NCBI GenBank assembly: GCA_045588675.1 | Contig: JAZNER010000019.1 | Coordinates: 3,223-67,222 of the forward strand | DNA from: SVTX01 sp045588675 | GTDB taxonomy: Bacteria > Bacillota > Clostridia > Oscillospirales > CAG-272 | DNA length: 64,000 nt | Direction: 5' to 3' | In this document: positions 9,534 to 18,637 of the stretch, piece by piece | Layout: each line of letters opens with the position of its first letter | How positions within the stretch are numbered: position 1 is the first letter of the stretch | Made by a program: the position numbers and the translations under genes | The notes under the pieces: model-generated | What the model was told of the DNA's origin: nothing | What the model saw: only the letters and a program-made list of their open reading frames with translations | Databases searched by the model: none

Positions 9534-9583
9534 CGCGACCTCTCCTCTCTCAAATGAAACTTCCGTTCTAAATATCAAGATTA

Positions 9584-9612
9584 ATTATAACATATTTTTG
9601 TCGATATGTAAA
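9584..9612 (-). promoter_or_regulatory. Promoter for uvrB-uvrA
   Basis: Minus-strand TTTACA (9607-9612), 17-nt spacer, TATAAT (9584-9589). No LexA/DinR-type operator was recognised nearby. Confidence 0.55.
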
Positions 9613-9685
9613 GTGATTTTGCCGAATTTTTTGATTTTTTTAATTCCTTAAATTACTTATTCCGGCAAAATCCCTAAAATATTTC

Positions 9686-9722
9686 AAAAAGCAGCTGTCA
9701 AAAATTTTTACAGCTGCTTTTT
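9686..9722 (-). terminator. Terminator downstream of the DUF308 gene
   Basis: AAAAAGCAGCTGT (9686-9698) is the exact inverse of ACAGCTGCTTTTT (9710-9722) around an 11-nt loop. T-runs on both sides allow use in either direction. Confidence 0.85.
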
Positions 9723-9726
9723 TATT

Positions 9727-10320
9727 TTAATCTTCGTGTTGCTCGGCACTAACCTCAATAAAATCGTCGCTTGAATTTTTCTTTTTAGATGCCATAATAT
9801 AGGAAATCAACGAGAGCGTGAACGAGAGAACCGAAATTCCGATTACCGCCCAGCCCGAAACAAGAATAACTGTTTTACCGACTATGTTTGCCACATCAAA
9901 TATTGTGGGCAGAAATACAAGCAAAAGCACTCCTATAAGCAGTCTGAGCCATTCGCTCTTAATTCGGTCTTTCCAATCGCCCGAGAGCAAAATCCTGATA
10001 ATCGGGAACGCAATCAGATAAACAGATACAATAGCCGTAATAACCGTTCCGTGATTGAATATCATCATTCCGCCGAGAATTATTCCGAGAATTGCGAAAA
10101 TAAGGTCAACAATTCCCGAAACTGAGCTAATATTCATAATTCCGTTGACAAGTGGCGGAATATTTGTAAAAATTACGATTATTCCCGTAATAATCAATGC
10201 CCATTTCAGCAAAAATGAAATTTCAAAAAATGACGACATTAAAATTAACAAAACGCCGAAAATAACGCCTGTAACCAGCGAAACAATAATACTTGCAAGA
10301 ATATTTTTCTTATTTGACAT
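9727..10320 (-). CDS. DUF308 (HdeD-like) membrane protein
   Basis: An integral membrane protein of 197 residues with about six hydrophobic segments, arranged in repeated pairs as in the DUF308/HdeD family (for example LLKWALIITGIIVIFTNIP and IVDLIFAILGIILGGMMIF). The C-terminus is short, hydrophilic and acidic. Related proteins are linked to acid resistance in enterobacteria, but that role is not established in Clostridia. ATG 10320 (MSNKKN) is preferred because GGAG lies 6 nt upstream within a hairpin leader; the frame is open for 21 more codons. It stands apart from coaD and has its own terminator. Confidence 0.8.
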   Translation of the reverse strand: MSNKKNILASIIVSLVTGVIFGVLLILMSSFFEISFLLKWALIITGIIVIFTNIPPLVNGIMNISSVSGIVDLIFAILGIILGGMMIFNHGTVITAIVSVYLIAFPIIRILLSGDWKDRIKSEWLRLLIGVLLLVFLPTIFDVANIVGKTVILVSGWAVIGISVLSFTLSLISYIMASKKKNSSDDFIEVSAEQHED

Positions 10321-10349
10321 AATAATCTCCATTCCGCCGCCTTTGCGGC
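10321..10349 (-). promoter_or_regulatory. Hairpin plus Shine-Dalgarno leader, copy 2
   Basis: On the minus strand GCCGC-AAAG-GCGGC (10336-10349) ends 15 nt before the ATG, with ATGGAG between. The stem bases and spacing are identical to the copy at 305-333. Confidence 0.6.
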
Positions 10350-10364
10350 ACAAATACAATCGTT

Positions 10365-10436
10365 GAATTTTGCCGAAAGGCAAAATTCGCGCGTGAAGCA
10401 GTTAATTTACCTATAAGTAGGAAGTAACTTTCACGC
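10365..10436. repeat. Two consecutive stem-loops between coaD and the DUF308 gene
   Basis: GAATTTTGCC-GAAA-GGCAAAATTC (10365-10388) is a perfect 10-bp hairpin with a GNRA loop. It is followed by a longer imperfect hairpin closed by GCGTGAA/TTCACGC (10391-10397 and 10430-10436). There is no open frame and no T-run; the function is unknown. Confidence 0.55.
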
Positions 10437-10470
10437 TGGCATTCCTTTCTTAAACGATTGACAAGCTCCA

Positions 10471-10974
10471 TCAATTCATACCCTTTATATAATCTACCGC
10501 GTCGGCGTGGAGATAGTCCTGCAAAAGCTCAAAATTCTTTTCGGAAATCAATTCTCTTGCTGCCGTTGAGCTAACATATGCAAATTTCTCGTCACAGGGC
10601 ATAAAAATCGTTTGCGCGCGGTTGTTGTGCTCACGGTTCCATTTTGCGTGTATCATTTCATAATGCAAATCGCTCTCGTCGCGAAGCCCTCTTATAATCG
10701 CGCTCGCGCCAAGCTCGTCACAAAGGTCAATAAGCCTACCGCTGCTGCTCACCGCCACCGCATTGGGTATATGAGCAATTGACCGCTTCACCATCTGGAG
10801 CCTTTGCTCCATTGTAAACAAGTATTCCTTTGACGAAAGACTGCTGTCGTACTTTGCCGAGTCATTATTCATTACCGCCACAAAAAGCTTATCGAACATA
10901 GGCGAGCTACGCTCAATAATATTTATGTGACCTATGGTTATCGGGTCATAGCTACCCGGAATTATAGCATACAT
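10471..10974 (-). CDS. coaD: Phosphopantetheine adenylyltransferase
   Basis: Penultimate step of coenzyme A synthesis: transfers AMP to 4'-phosphopantetheine. The nucleotidyltransferase motif GSYDPITIGHINIIER (about residues 7-22) carries the T/HxGH site. IIRGLRDESDLHYE and the VSSTAARE stretch match the CoaD C-terminal active-site segments. At 167 residues the length is normal. The sequence is somewhat divergent: VSST is followed by AAR where ISSTxVR is usual. Gene order rsmD-coaD with a 23-nt gap is the common arrangement in Firmicutes. Confidence 0.93.
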   Translation of the reverse strand: MYAIIPGSYDPITIGHINIIERSSPMFDKLFVAVMNNDSAKYDSSLSSKEYLFTMEQRLQMVKRSIAHIPNAVAVSSSGRLIDLCDELGASAIIRGLRDESDLHYEMIHAKWNREHNNRAQTIFMPCDEKFAYVSSTAARELISEKNFELLQDYLHADAVDYIKGMN

Positions 10975-10997
10975 TATTTTTCTCCCAAATCAAGAAT

Positions 10998-11558
10998 TTA
11001 TATCGGCTTGACTATTGTTATATGCGCAATGCCGTATTTTGCTTTTTTTATAATTTCGTATTTTGACAGCAATTCAGGCGTATTTTCGAAAATATTCTCT
11101 TCCTCGCTTTCGCATACGACAATTGACGAGGGCTTTAACAATTCCGCATTCAAGAGAGCCGACAGACACTCTGCCGTAGCTCGCAGAGCGTACGGCGGGT
11201 CGATAAACACAATATCAAACTTTTTTTTGCCTCTCATTGCTCTGATGTAATCAAAAGCATCTGAATTAAATGCGCGACAATATTCACCAAGCTTGGTCTT
11301 TTCGATATTTTTGTTGATTATCGCAATTGCGTCCTTGGATTTATCAACCAAAACTGCTCCGTTAGCCCCTCCCGATACCGCTTCAAGTCCCATCTGTCCT
11401 GAGCCTGCAAAAAGGTCAAGCACCTCTCTGCCCTCAAGGTCAAAGCGAAGCATAGAAAAAACTGCTTCCTTTGCTCGCTCCGAGGTCGGTCTTGTATTCT
11501 CTCCCTCAAGCGTGGAAAGTCTTATTCCTCTTGCCCTTCCGCTTATTATTCGCATCAT
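10998..11558 (-). CDS. rsmD: 16S rRNA (guanine966-N2)-methyltransferase
   Basis: S-adenosylmethionine-dependent methylation of G966 in 16S rRNA. The N-terminal RIISGRARG is typical of RsmD. The SAM-binding segment is VLDLFAGSGQMGLEAVSGGA, and DPPY in FIDPPYAL is the catalytic motif of N2-guanine methyltransferases. The length is 186 residues. It sits 14 nt after uvrC and 23 nt before coaD, so the three are probably one transcript. Confidence 0.95.
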   Translation of the reverse strand: MMRIISGRARGIRLSTLEGENTRPTSERAKEAVFSMLRFDLEGREVLDLFAGSGQMGLEAVSGGANGAVLVDKSKDAIAIINKNIEKTKLGEYCRAFNSDAFDYIRAMRGKKKFDIVFIDPPYALRATAECLSALLNAELLKPSSIVVCESEEENIFENTPELLSKYEIIKKAKYGIAHITIVKPI

Positions 11559-11572
11559 AATGTTAAATCCCT

Positions 11573-13408
11573 TTATTTATCAAAATATTTTCTGATGTTT
11601 TTAGCATCTCTCTCGCTAATGCCCTTAACGCTTGCAAGCCTTTGGGCGCTTGCCTCGCGTATAGCTCCTATTCCTCCAAGCTCGCGCAAAAGAAGCTTCG
11701 CCTTGGCGTCGCCTATTCCCTTTATTTTTGTAAGAGAGGATTTCGTCAATGTTTTTCTCTTTGCGCTGTCCATCTTGGAAACTGTAAAGCGGTGAACCTC
11801 CTCTTGTATCTTATAAATAAATACAAACAGGGCGTTCTCGTGCGCAATGCTTATTTCTTCATTTTCAGTACAAAGCGCGCGGGTCTTATGGTAATCGTCT
11901 TTTACCATACCAAATACGGGAACATCAATATTCATCTCGCGGAGCAATTCCTTTACGGTTGAAACATGACCCCGTCCTCCGTCAAGCAAAATAAGGTCGG
12001 GTAAATTAGCAAATGAGCCCTCAGCATCATCAAGGTGCGCAAGTCGGCGCGAAAGCGCCTCTCTCATGCTCGCATAATCATCTGTTCCGTCCTTGACACT
12101 ATTGATCCTGAAGCTTCGGTAATCCGACTTCTTGAATTTAGTGCCGTCACAGACAATCATTCCTGCTGTTATGTGCTCGTGACCAAGGTTTGATATATCA
12201 TACGCCTCAATTCGCTCGGGATAGGTTTCAAGTCTTAACAGCTCGGCTAAACGAAGAAGAATTTTTTCGTCCTTTTCGGCTTCGTTTCTATATATTTTTG
12301 CCTTTTCGGCGGCATTATCTCTGACCATTTCGCAGAGTGTCTTGCCATCTCCCCTCTCGGGAGTTCTTACATTCACCCTTCTGCCCGCCTTCTCGGACAG
12401 ATAAGCCGAAACGAGCTCTCTGTCCTCATCTTCAAGAGAAAATGACAACAGGATACTTTTAGGTATATATTCCCGCACTCTGTAAAGCTCACAAATAAAT
12501 GCGCTAATATTGCTCTCGTCAATAATACGGTCTGCCCCGTAGAGATATTCATTTTTATCACTGACAGCGCCGTTTCTTATAAAAAATACCGAAATGCAGG
12601 AGCACAAGTCATCATTATACAAGGCGATTACATCGTGCTCAACATCGGGAGCGGCAACCACCTTTTGCCTCTGCCCAAGTCTGTCAAGAGCCGCAAGAGT
12701 ATCACGGCATCTTGCCGCCGCCTCGTATTTTTCGTTTTCGGCATACTTGTACATTTTCTCGGTCAATTCATTTTTAACTGATGCAGTATGTCCCCGCAAA
12801 ACATCAACGGCATATTTGATTTTTTCCGAATATTCGCTCTCATCGACATTTCCTGTGCAAACTCCGCAGCACTTTTTCATTTGATAATAAAGGCAGGGGC
12901 GTTCCTTCCCTATATCCCTCGGAAATTTGCGCGTGCAGGTCGGTAACGCCAAAATAGCAGACAAGGTATTGATTACAGAAAAAACAATTGATGTTCCCGA
13001 ATACGGTCCAAAATATCTTCCGCCGTCATTATCCCTTTTTCTTGTCATAACCAGTCTTGGATATGCTTCGTCTGTGATTTTTATATAAGGATAGGATTTT
13101 GCATCCTTTAATCTTATATTATACTTGGGATTATATTGCTTAATCAGGGTATTTTCAAGCGACAGTGCTTCAATCTCGGTGTCGCAGACATAATAATCAA
13201 AATCCTTAACCGCTCTCACCATTTCGGCAGTTTTAACATTTTTTTCGCTATTTTGAAAATACTGTGACACTCTGTTCTTAAGCTTTCTTGACTTCCCTAC
13301 ATATATGACCTTGCCTGCCGAATTCTTCATAATATAAACTCCGGGCCGCACAGGCAAGGTGTTCGCCTTTTCAAGCAAGAGCTTTATTTCACTTTCTTTA
13401 ATTGGCAT
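11573..13408 (-). CDS. uvrC: Excinuclease ABC subunit C
   Basis: Dual-incision nuclease of nucleotide excision repair. The N-terminal GIY-YIG domain (GVYIMKN...VIYVGKS, residues about 20-36) makes the 3' cut. A UVR motif and cysteine cluster follow in the middle, and the RNase H-like domain (EAYDISNLGHEHITAGMIV) makes the 5' cut. Tandem helix-hairpin-helix motifs close the protein (IKGIGDAKAKLLL, VKGISERDAKNI). The start at 13408 (MPIKESE) has AAAGGA 6 nt upstream. At 611 residues it is full length. uvrC is separated from uvrBA here but lies only 2 kb away. Confidence 0.97.
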   Translation of the reverse strand: MPIKESEIKLLLEKANTLPVRPGVYIMKNSAGKVIYVGKSRKLKNRVSQYFQNSEKNVKTAEMVRAVKDFDYYVCDTEIEALSLENTLIKQYNPKYNIRLKDAKSYPYIKITDEAYPRLVMTRKRDNDGGRYFGPYSGTSIVFSVINTLSAILALPTCTRKFPRDIGKERPCLYYQMKKCCGVCTGNVDESEYSEKIKYAVDVLRGHTASVKNELTEKMYKYAENEKYEAAARCRDTLAALDRLGQRQKVVAAPDVEHDVIALYNDDLCSCISVFFIRNGAVSDKNEYLYGADRIIDESNISAFICELYRVREYIPKSILLSFSLEDEDRELVSAYLSEKAGRRVNVRTPERGDGKTLCEMVRDNAAEKAKIYRNEAEKDEKILLRLAELLRLETYPERIEAYDISNLGHEHITAGMIVCDGTKFKKSDYRSFRINSVKDGTDDYASMREALSRRLAHLDDAEGSFANLPDLILLDGGRGHVSTVKELLREMNIDVPVFGMVKDDYHKTRALCTENEEISIAHENALFVFIYKIQEEVHRFTVSKMDSAKRKTLTKSSLTKIKGIGDAKAKLLLRELGGIGAIREASAQRLASVKGISERDAKNIRKYFDK

Positions 13409-13438
13409 ATTTATCCTTTCCTTGTTTAAAAAACAAGC

Positions 13439-13486
13439 AAAAGGCGCGGCACAGTCCACCCTTTGACTGCTATCCGCGCCTTTTTT
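13439..13486 (-). terminator. Terminator between HPr gene and uvrC
   Basis: AAAAGGCGCGG (13439-13449) pairs with CCGCGCCTTTT (13474-13484). It lies directly after the HPr stop and before the uvrC start, so it likely ends the HPr transcript. Confidence 0.75.
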
Positions 13487-13498
13487 ACAATTACGGTA

Positions 13499-13762
13499 TT
13501 ATTCGTTAAATCCCGAGTTAATAAGGGATACCAAACCGCTAATTGCCATTTCTTCATCCTGACCGTCAGCTATAAGTGTAATTGACATACCTTTAGCAAT
13601 ACCGAGAGAAAGAACTCCCAGAAGGCTCTTTGCATTTACCTTACGGTCATCCTTTTCTACAAGTATAGTGCTCTTGTAGCAGTTTGCCTTTTGAATGAAG
13701 AATGTTGCAGGTCTTGCGTGCAGACCGCTTGCGTTTGTTATAACAACCTCACGAGTTTTCAT
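13499..13762 (-). CDS. ptsH: HPr family phosphocarrier protein
   Basis: Small phosphoryl carrier of the sugar phosphotransferase system and of carbon catabolite control. His15 lies in ASGLHARPA and Ser46 in NAKSLLGVLSLG. Both are at the textbook positions, so it should be phosphorylated by Enzyme I (His) and by HPr kinase (Ser). No ptsI or hprK gene is adjacent in this window. The protein has 87 residues, the family standard. The gene is monocistronic: a terminator follows at 13439-13486, and a 225-bp AT-rich gap without a gene lies upstream. Confidence 0.93.
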   Translation of the reverse strand: MKTREVVITNASGLHARPATFFIQKANCYKSTILVEKDDRKVNAKSLLGVLSLGIAKGMSITLIADGQDEEMAISGLVSLINSGFNE

Positions 13763-13987
13763 ATTTTAACCCCTATTTTAAGTATCAAAAAATTATATAT
13801 GTGTTAAAGGCTTTATAGCCAAAATAAATCCAGATAAAACTTGGTTTATAATTAAGTATATCAAAAATTCAGCTTAAAATCAAGGGGCAATATTATATAT
13901 TTTTTGAGCTAATTTTAGCCATATTTATAGCATAATACACAATAACTATAAATTTTCGCCATATAAAGAGCAAAAATCGCTGTAAAA

Positions 13988-14596
13988 CTATTCTTCAACT
14001 ATTGTGATATTTACGATTTTTAGTGTAAATTCAGCCTTATCGGTATAAACATTTATAACACTTCCCTCGGTTATATTCGTTTTCCCTATTGTATAATAGT
14101 CACCGCTCTTGTATCTTACAGTGTTCACATTCAGCTTGATCTGCCCGCACAGCTTAACTAAATTGTAGAAAACCTCAGGATGTTCCTGAACATCGATATT
14201 GTCTGCATTGTTGAGGGTCTGCTGGTCCTCTGAGTTCTCGGCTTCAGAGCTCTCAGCCTCTGAGCTTTCAGCCTTTGAAGCATCTGCGAATGACGGAATA
14301 TCATCAACTATTGTATATATTGCACCGTTCTCATAATCCTCGTTTGAATACATAAATCCAAGCAGTCCGCCGTTAGCAAAATAAACCGCGTCGCCCTCTT
14401 TGACATAGCGAAGCAAGCTGTCATACTCCTCTTCACATTCAAACTCCATTATGTACTTTGCCTTGCTCTGTGAGTCAGCTTCTGAAACCGTAACAAACAT
14501 TTGATACAAAACCGTAGCAACAAGGGCAACCAAAAGTAAAATCACCGCGATATCAAATGCGTTCAATTTATTCTTCGACCTATGACCTTTTGCCAT
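13988..14596 (-). CDS. DUF4330-like single-pass membrane protein A
   Basis: Of 202 residues. A short basic N-terminus (MAKGHRSKNKL) is followed by one membrane helix (about 15-35, FDIAVILLLVALVATVLY) and an extracellular domain. A low-complexity stretch rich in Ser-Ser-Glu-Ala repeats lies at about 107-125. The layout resembles DUF4330 proteins, which have no known function. Its start overlaps the stop of the upstream paralogue by one base (TAATG), implying translational coupling. Both follow a polysaccharide polymerase-like gene, so a role in envelope polysaccharide assembly or export is a reasonable guess only. Confidence 0.6.
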   Translation of the reverse strand: MAKGHRSKNKLNAFDIAVILLLVALVATVLYQMFVTVSEADSQSKAKYIMEFECEEEYDSLLRYVKEGDAVYFANGGLLGFMYSNEDYENGAIYTIVDDIPSFADASKAESSEAESSEAENSEDQQTLNNADNIDVQEHPEVFYNLVKLCGQIKLNVNTVRYKSGDYYTIGKTNITEGSVINVYTDKAEFTLKIVNITIVEE

Positions 14597-15228
14597 TACT
14601 GCTCACCTCCGCTCAAATTCTCCTGCTCAAGCTCAACTATTGCACCGCTTACGACGGTAGCTTCACAACGAAGTGTATATTCACTTCCCACAGCAATCTT
14701 ATAATCTCCGCTGGAATATCCCTCGTCGGATTTGTATTTTGCATTGATCTTAACAGTCAATACCAGCTTGTTATTTGGGTCATTCTTGTCCTCAGGCTTA
14801 TAAACGGAAACATTTTTGACCTTGCCGAAATAATATGTATTATCCTCGGTGTCAAGATAAAGATCTTCATTCTTCATTGTCCTGTAAACCGACAAATCTC
14901 CTTCACAAGGAGCAAGGAAGGTATATTCAATCGAGATGTTCTCATAATCGCTTGAATAATATCTCATAAGATAATACGCTCCCACAGCCAAACCGATAGC
15001 GATTACAAGAACTATAAGTCCTATAACAATATCAGTAAGCAGCGGTAAATTCTTTTTGCGTTTTTTACGAGAATTGGCTATTCCGCTAAGCTCATTCATG
15101 CTTTGAAGCAGCTGCTCCGTGCTCCCCCGCTCTGCCTTTATTCCGTCAAAGCTATCTGATTTATGAGAGTCGGCAAGCTTTAAACTGCCTTTATTATTTT
15201 CAGCATCATAATTTTTTAAATCAGCCAT
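14596..15228 (-). CDS. DUF4330-like single-pass membrane protein B
   Basis: Of 210 residues: a hydrophilic cytoplasmic N-terminus of about 60 residues ending in a basic patch (SRKKRKKN), one membrane helix (about 66-86, DIVIGLIVLVIAIGLAVGAY) and an extracellular beta-rich domain. The topology and C-terminal domain pattern resemble the next gene, suggesting paralogues that work as a pair. GGGGATATATT precedes the ATG. It lies 26 nt after the O-antigen ligase-like gene and overlaps the downstream gene by one base. Family assignment is by overall resemblance and is uncertain. Confidence 0.6.
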   Translation of the reverse strand: MADLKNYDAENNKGSLKLADSHKSDSFDGIKAERGSTEQLLQSMNELSGIANSRKKRKKNLPLLTDIVIGLIVLVIAIGLAVGAYYLMRYYSSDYENISIEYTFLAPCEGDLSVYRTMKNEDLYLDTEDNTYYFGKVKNVSVYKPEDKNDPNNKLVLTVKINAKYKSDEGYSSGDYKIAVGSEYTLRCEATVVSGAIVELEQENLSGGEQ

Positions 15229-15254
15229 AATATATCCCCTTTCAAATAAACGAT

Positions 15255-17228
15255 TTATTCGACTTTAAGCCTTATATCAGCAGAGCTTTCTGATTCATAA
15301 AGCTCGGATTTGATATTCCTTTGTCTATCCTTGCCCTCCTTGACATAGCCCGAAAGCAATCCAAGACAAGCCCAGAACAGATAGAGCATTCTGGCGTCGT
15401 TCCAGATTGAATTGACAAATCCAAACAAAAGCAATCCTATAGCTCCGCAAAGCAGAGCCAAGCTCTTTCGCCTGATGTCTTTGTCCTTCGATATAGAAAT
15501 ATATCCCAAGCTGTTTCCAACTATAAGTATCATCAAAATAACAAAGGTAATCAATCCGCCTATTCCCGACCAGCAAATAAGCTGTAAATAGAAGCTTGTC
15601 GGCGAGGTCACGCCGCTTGAAATCGCATTTTGATAATCAGCAAACGCCGAGACAAACGCTCTCTCACCTGAGCCGATTCCCAAAAAGCGCGAGTCCTTCA
15701 ACATTTCAAGCACGCCTCGCGAAACTTCAATATGAGCCGATGAATCCAAATCATTCATAGGTAAAATTCTGCTTACAATATCGCCCACACCTTCAAATCC
15801 CCAATAAGCCTTTGCATAAGGGTAGATAACAGCAATTATTGCAACAGGTATTGAGGCAAATATAAGCGCCGACAGGGTTTTGTGACTGTGCAAGATCCAA
15901 AACGCGCAAAATTCAATGCCTATTATCACTACCGCCTCGTATGTTCCGTAAACAAACGTAGTTACAACACACAATGCAACGGTCGTCAAGGATAGCATTG
16001 AGCCCTTAAAGCTTTTTTGTCCTGCCATGTATGCCAGCACAAATGGGAAAAGCATAACCGACATTACCCCGAAAACAGAGGCACTATCCGAAATATAGAG
16101 CACATTATACTCAAATATAGGTCTTACACTTTCACTGATTGAATAGGTTGCTCCATCGCCGATTGCATTATAAAAGACATTCCACAATCCCGAAATGCAA
16201 ATAAGCACAAACGACAAAAGCAAAATTCCCATACAGGTATCAAGTCTTTTTTGTCCCTTTACCAAATTGTACGTCAGGAAAAATCCGCCGAAAATTATTA
16301 TAACCGAAATCAATCCGTCAAGAATTGACGCGCTTCCGCCCTTTGAAAAGATTGAGGTCACAAAAACAAAGGCGCAAAAAATTAAAAATATTATACCGAT
16401 TGCACCGAAGCTCGTTGTTCTCCGTCTTCTGATAAGCTTACATAGATATGAAAACATAACGAGTAAAATCATTCCTACGAGAATTATGCGAGAATACTCT
16501 GTATATTGCAAAAACGGAGCGAATGTAATAGTGAGCACCACGCCGCTTTCGGGAGTTGACAAGCAAAGACTTACAGTTAAAATAAGACCGCACGCCACCA
16601 GCAAATACGCGGGGTGAAGGAAATATGTAAAAATTCCAAACAAAATAGCAAGAATTCCCGAAAAAAATATAATTTCAATTCCGTCGATTTGCCCTTTTGC
16701 TTTCATTTTTTCTTCAGGAATACCAAGAAAGCTCAAAGCAAACGCGCGCACAAATCTGCTTTCCTCAACAGCCGCAACGATTGATTTTGATGTTGCAAGG
16801 AGCGGCAAAGAGCAAAGAATAATGATAATTGAAGTTAATACCGCGTACTCGCCTACATAGTGCTTTGAGTATATAGCAATTGAAACATAATACATCAAAA
16901 CCGAGGTAAGTCCGTATATTGCAAAGAACGCTCCATAAACATTCAAGGAAAGAGATAACAAAAAGCCTTTAACTATATTCATAATTCTGAACACAAAGCT
17001 TTTTTCTACCACGATTTCAGCAAAGCCTGCAGAATTTTTACTTTTTTTCTTCGTGCTCTTTTCAAGCAATTTCCCAAAATAGCTTTTCTCATAAATGCTG
17101 GTTTCATTTGACATAGCACGGCAGGCTCTATTTCTTATAAAAAGCGAATAAATGAACGCCGTAAAGCGATTTACAGCACTTACGAAGACTGAATTTGTCT
17201 TTCTGCTTTTGGTCATTTTTTTAGCCAC
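15255..17228 (-). CDS. O-antigen ligase/polymerase (Wzy/WaaL)-like multi-pass membrane protein
   Basis: Of 657 residues. A basic N-terminal region of about 90 residues is followed by 11 or more hydrophobic segments with one large loop near residue 480. The pattern, including the segment FLGIGSGERAFVSAFADYQN in that loop, fits the O-antigen ligase-like superfamily that polymerises or attaches surface glycans. GTG 17228 is used because AGGAGGAG precedes it at the right distance. It lies 47 nt downstream of trmD and directly before two single-pass membrane proteins. The glycan involved is unknown; no glycosyltransferase genes are near. Confidence 0.72.
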   Translation of the reverse strand: MAKKMTKSRKTNSVFVSAVNRFTAFIYSLFIRNRACRAMSNETSIYEKSYFGKLLEKSTKKKSKNSAGFAEIVVEKSFVFRIMNIVKGFLLSLSLNVYGAFFAIYGLTSVLMYYVSIAIYSKHYVGEYAVLTSIIIILCSLPLLATSKSIVAAVEESRFVRAFALSFLGIPEEKMKAKGQIDGIEIIFFSGILAILFGIFTYFLHPAYLLVACGLILTVSLCLSTPESGVVLTITFAPFLQYTEYSRIILVGMILLVMFSYLCKLIRRRRTTSFGAIGIIFLIFCAFVFVTSIFSKGGSASILDGLISVIIIFGGFFLTYNLVKGQKRLDTCMGILLLSFVLICISGLWNVFYNAIGDGATYSISESVRPIFEYNVLYISDSASVFGVMSVMLFPFVLAYMAGQKSFKGSMLSLTTVALCVVTTFVYGTYEAVVIIGIEFCAFWILHSHKTLSALIFASIPVAIIAVIYPYAKAYWGFEGVGDIVSRILPMNDLDSSAHIEVSRGVLEMLKDSRFLGIGSGERAFVSAFADYQNAISSGVTSPTSFYLQLICWSGIGGLITFVILMILIVGNSLGYISISKDKDIRRKSLALLCGAIGLLLFGFVNSIWNDARMLYLFWACLGLLSGYVKEGKDRQRNIKSELYESESSADIRLKVE

Positions 17229-17275
17229 AAAATCTCCTCCTTCCTAACTTTTTAACTTAAAATCCTAATTTGAAA

Positions 17276-17974
17276 TCATTTTTCAAGCAAATCGGGGCGA
17301 TTAGCCTCTGTCAGCTCGCGGGCAGACTGGTCGCGCCACTTTTCAATATTGGCGTGATGTCCCGAGATCAGAACATCGGGAACCTTCACTCCGTGAAACT
17401 CATATGGTCTTGTATATTGCGGGTATTCAAGCATTCCCGACGAAATGCTTTCCTTTTCGTAGCATTCGGGGTCAGAAAGCACGCCAGGAACAAGTCTTGC
17501 AACACAGTCAACAAGAATTGCCGACGGAATTTCTCCGCATGTAAGCACAAAATCTCCTATTGATATTTCTTCGTCAACTATTTCGTCAACTATTCTTCTG
17601 TCAACACCCTCGTAGTGTCCGCAAAGAATTATAATGTTATCATAGCCCGCCAGCTCCTCGGCTTTTTTCTGATTTAGCACCTTGCCTGTGGGCGACATAT
17701 AAATAACTTTTCTTCTCTCGGCTGCAAAGCCGCTCTTCTCTTGTTCTTTAAGTATTGCCTCGTAGCAATTATATATAGGGGGAGCCATCATAAGCATTCC
17801 CTTGCCTCCGCCGTACGGAGTGTCGTCAACCCGACGGTGCTTGTCCTCTGAGTAATCTCTTATATTATAGAGATTAACCTCAATCGCGCCGCTTTTTCTC
17901 GCCCGCCCTATTATGCTCTCCCCGAGAATATAATCTACCATATCGGGAAAAAGCGTCATTATATCAAATCTCAT
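17276..17974 (-). CDS. trmD: tRNA (guanine37-N1)-methyltransferase
   Basis: SPOUT-class methylation of G37 next to the anticodon, preventing frameshifts. The knotted SAM-binding core is visible as YMSPTGKVLNQKKAEEL, LCGHYEGVDRRIVDE and IGDFVLTCGEIP. The start is ATG 17974 (MRFDIMTLFPDM, the normal N-terminus) with AAAGGA upstream. The longer open frame would overlap the end of rimM and is not needed. Length 232, slightly short but complete. It lies 22 nt after rimM, the usual rimM-trmD order; rpsP and rplS are not adjacent. Confidence 0.96.
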   Translation of the reverse strand: MRFDIMTLFPDMVDYILGESIIGRARKSGAIEVNLYNIRDYSEDKHRRVDDTPYGGGKGMLMMAPPIYNCYEAILKEQEKSGFAAERRKVIYMSPTGKVLNQKKAEELAGYDNIIILCGHYEGVDRRIVDEIVDEEISIGDFVLTCGEIPSAILVDCVARLVPGVLSDPECYEKESISSGMLEYPQYTRPYEFHGVKVPDVLISGHHANIEKWRDQSARELTEANRPDLLEK

Positions 17975-17996
17975 TTTAATCCTTTCAAGCGCAACC

Positions 17997-18512
17997 TTAT
18001 TCGTCAGATAAAAGTCCCGGAATAGTTTCAACAAAGACACCTTTTTCAAGGTCTATTTTCTTGACAAACTCTTCAACAGCGGGCATCATTCGCTCTCCCG
18101 CAGGAGTTTTTACCACATAAATATCCGATGCGCCGCGATTGATTACATCACTTATTTTGCCGTAGAGCTTGCCGCTTATACTGTCAATAACATCAAGTCC
18201 AATCAGGTCGGCAATAAAGAAATCGCCCTCTTCAAGCTCAAAATCCTCACGCGCGGCGTAGAGAGTAGTTCCCTTCAAAGCAATAGCCTTGTCCATATCG
18301 TCAACTCCCTCAAGCGCTGCAAGCACAAAGCTCTTGAAAATTGAGGTATGCAAAACTTTTATTTCTCGGTAAGCGCCAGCCTCTTTAATAAAAACTCTTT
18401 CAAGGCTTGCTAAAACCTCAGGGCTGTCACACAGTGACTCAAGCTTCACATCTCCGCGTACTCCGTGTGTATTTATAATAATCGCGCATTCAAGATACTT
18501 TTTTCTTTCCAT
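17997..18512 (-). CDS. rimM: Ribosome maturation factor RimM
   Basis: Assists assembly of the 30S head around S19. Of 171 residues, with the N-terminal RimM beta-barrel (ECAIIINTHGVRGDVKLESL) and the C-terminal PRC-barrel (FIADLIGLDVID...KISDVINRGASDIYVVK). It is the first gene of a likely rimM-trmD-polymerase-DUF4330 transcript, with a promoter at 18562-18590. The ATG follows a GGAGAAAAT-type site. Confidence 0.93.
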   Translation of the reverse strand: MERKKYLECAIIINTHGVRGDVKLESLCDSPEVLASLERVFIKEAGAYREIKVLHTSIFKSFVLAALEGVDDMDKAIALKGTTLYAAREDFELEEGDFFIADLIGLDVIDSISGKLYGKISDVINRGASDIYVVKTPAGERMMPAVEEFVKKIDLEKGVFVETIPGLLSDE

Positions 18513-18561
18513 ATTTTCTCCAGATATACTAAATCCAACTTAAATATTACTATACAGAGTA

Positions 18562-18590
18562 ATTATATCACACAAAGCTAAAAATTGCAA
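18562..18590 (-). promoter_or_regulatory. Promoter for rimM-trmD
   Basis: Minus-strand TTGCAA (18585-18590), 17-nt spacer and TATAAT (18562-18567). It lies divergent from the yajC promoter, about 50 bp away. Confidence 0.6.
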
Positions 18591-18637
18591 GTATCCGCGT
18601 AATTTTTTTATAATTATAAAAATTTACAAATAAGCAA

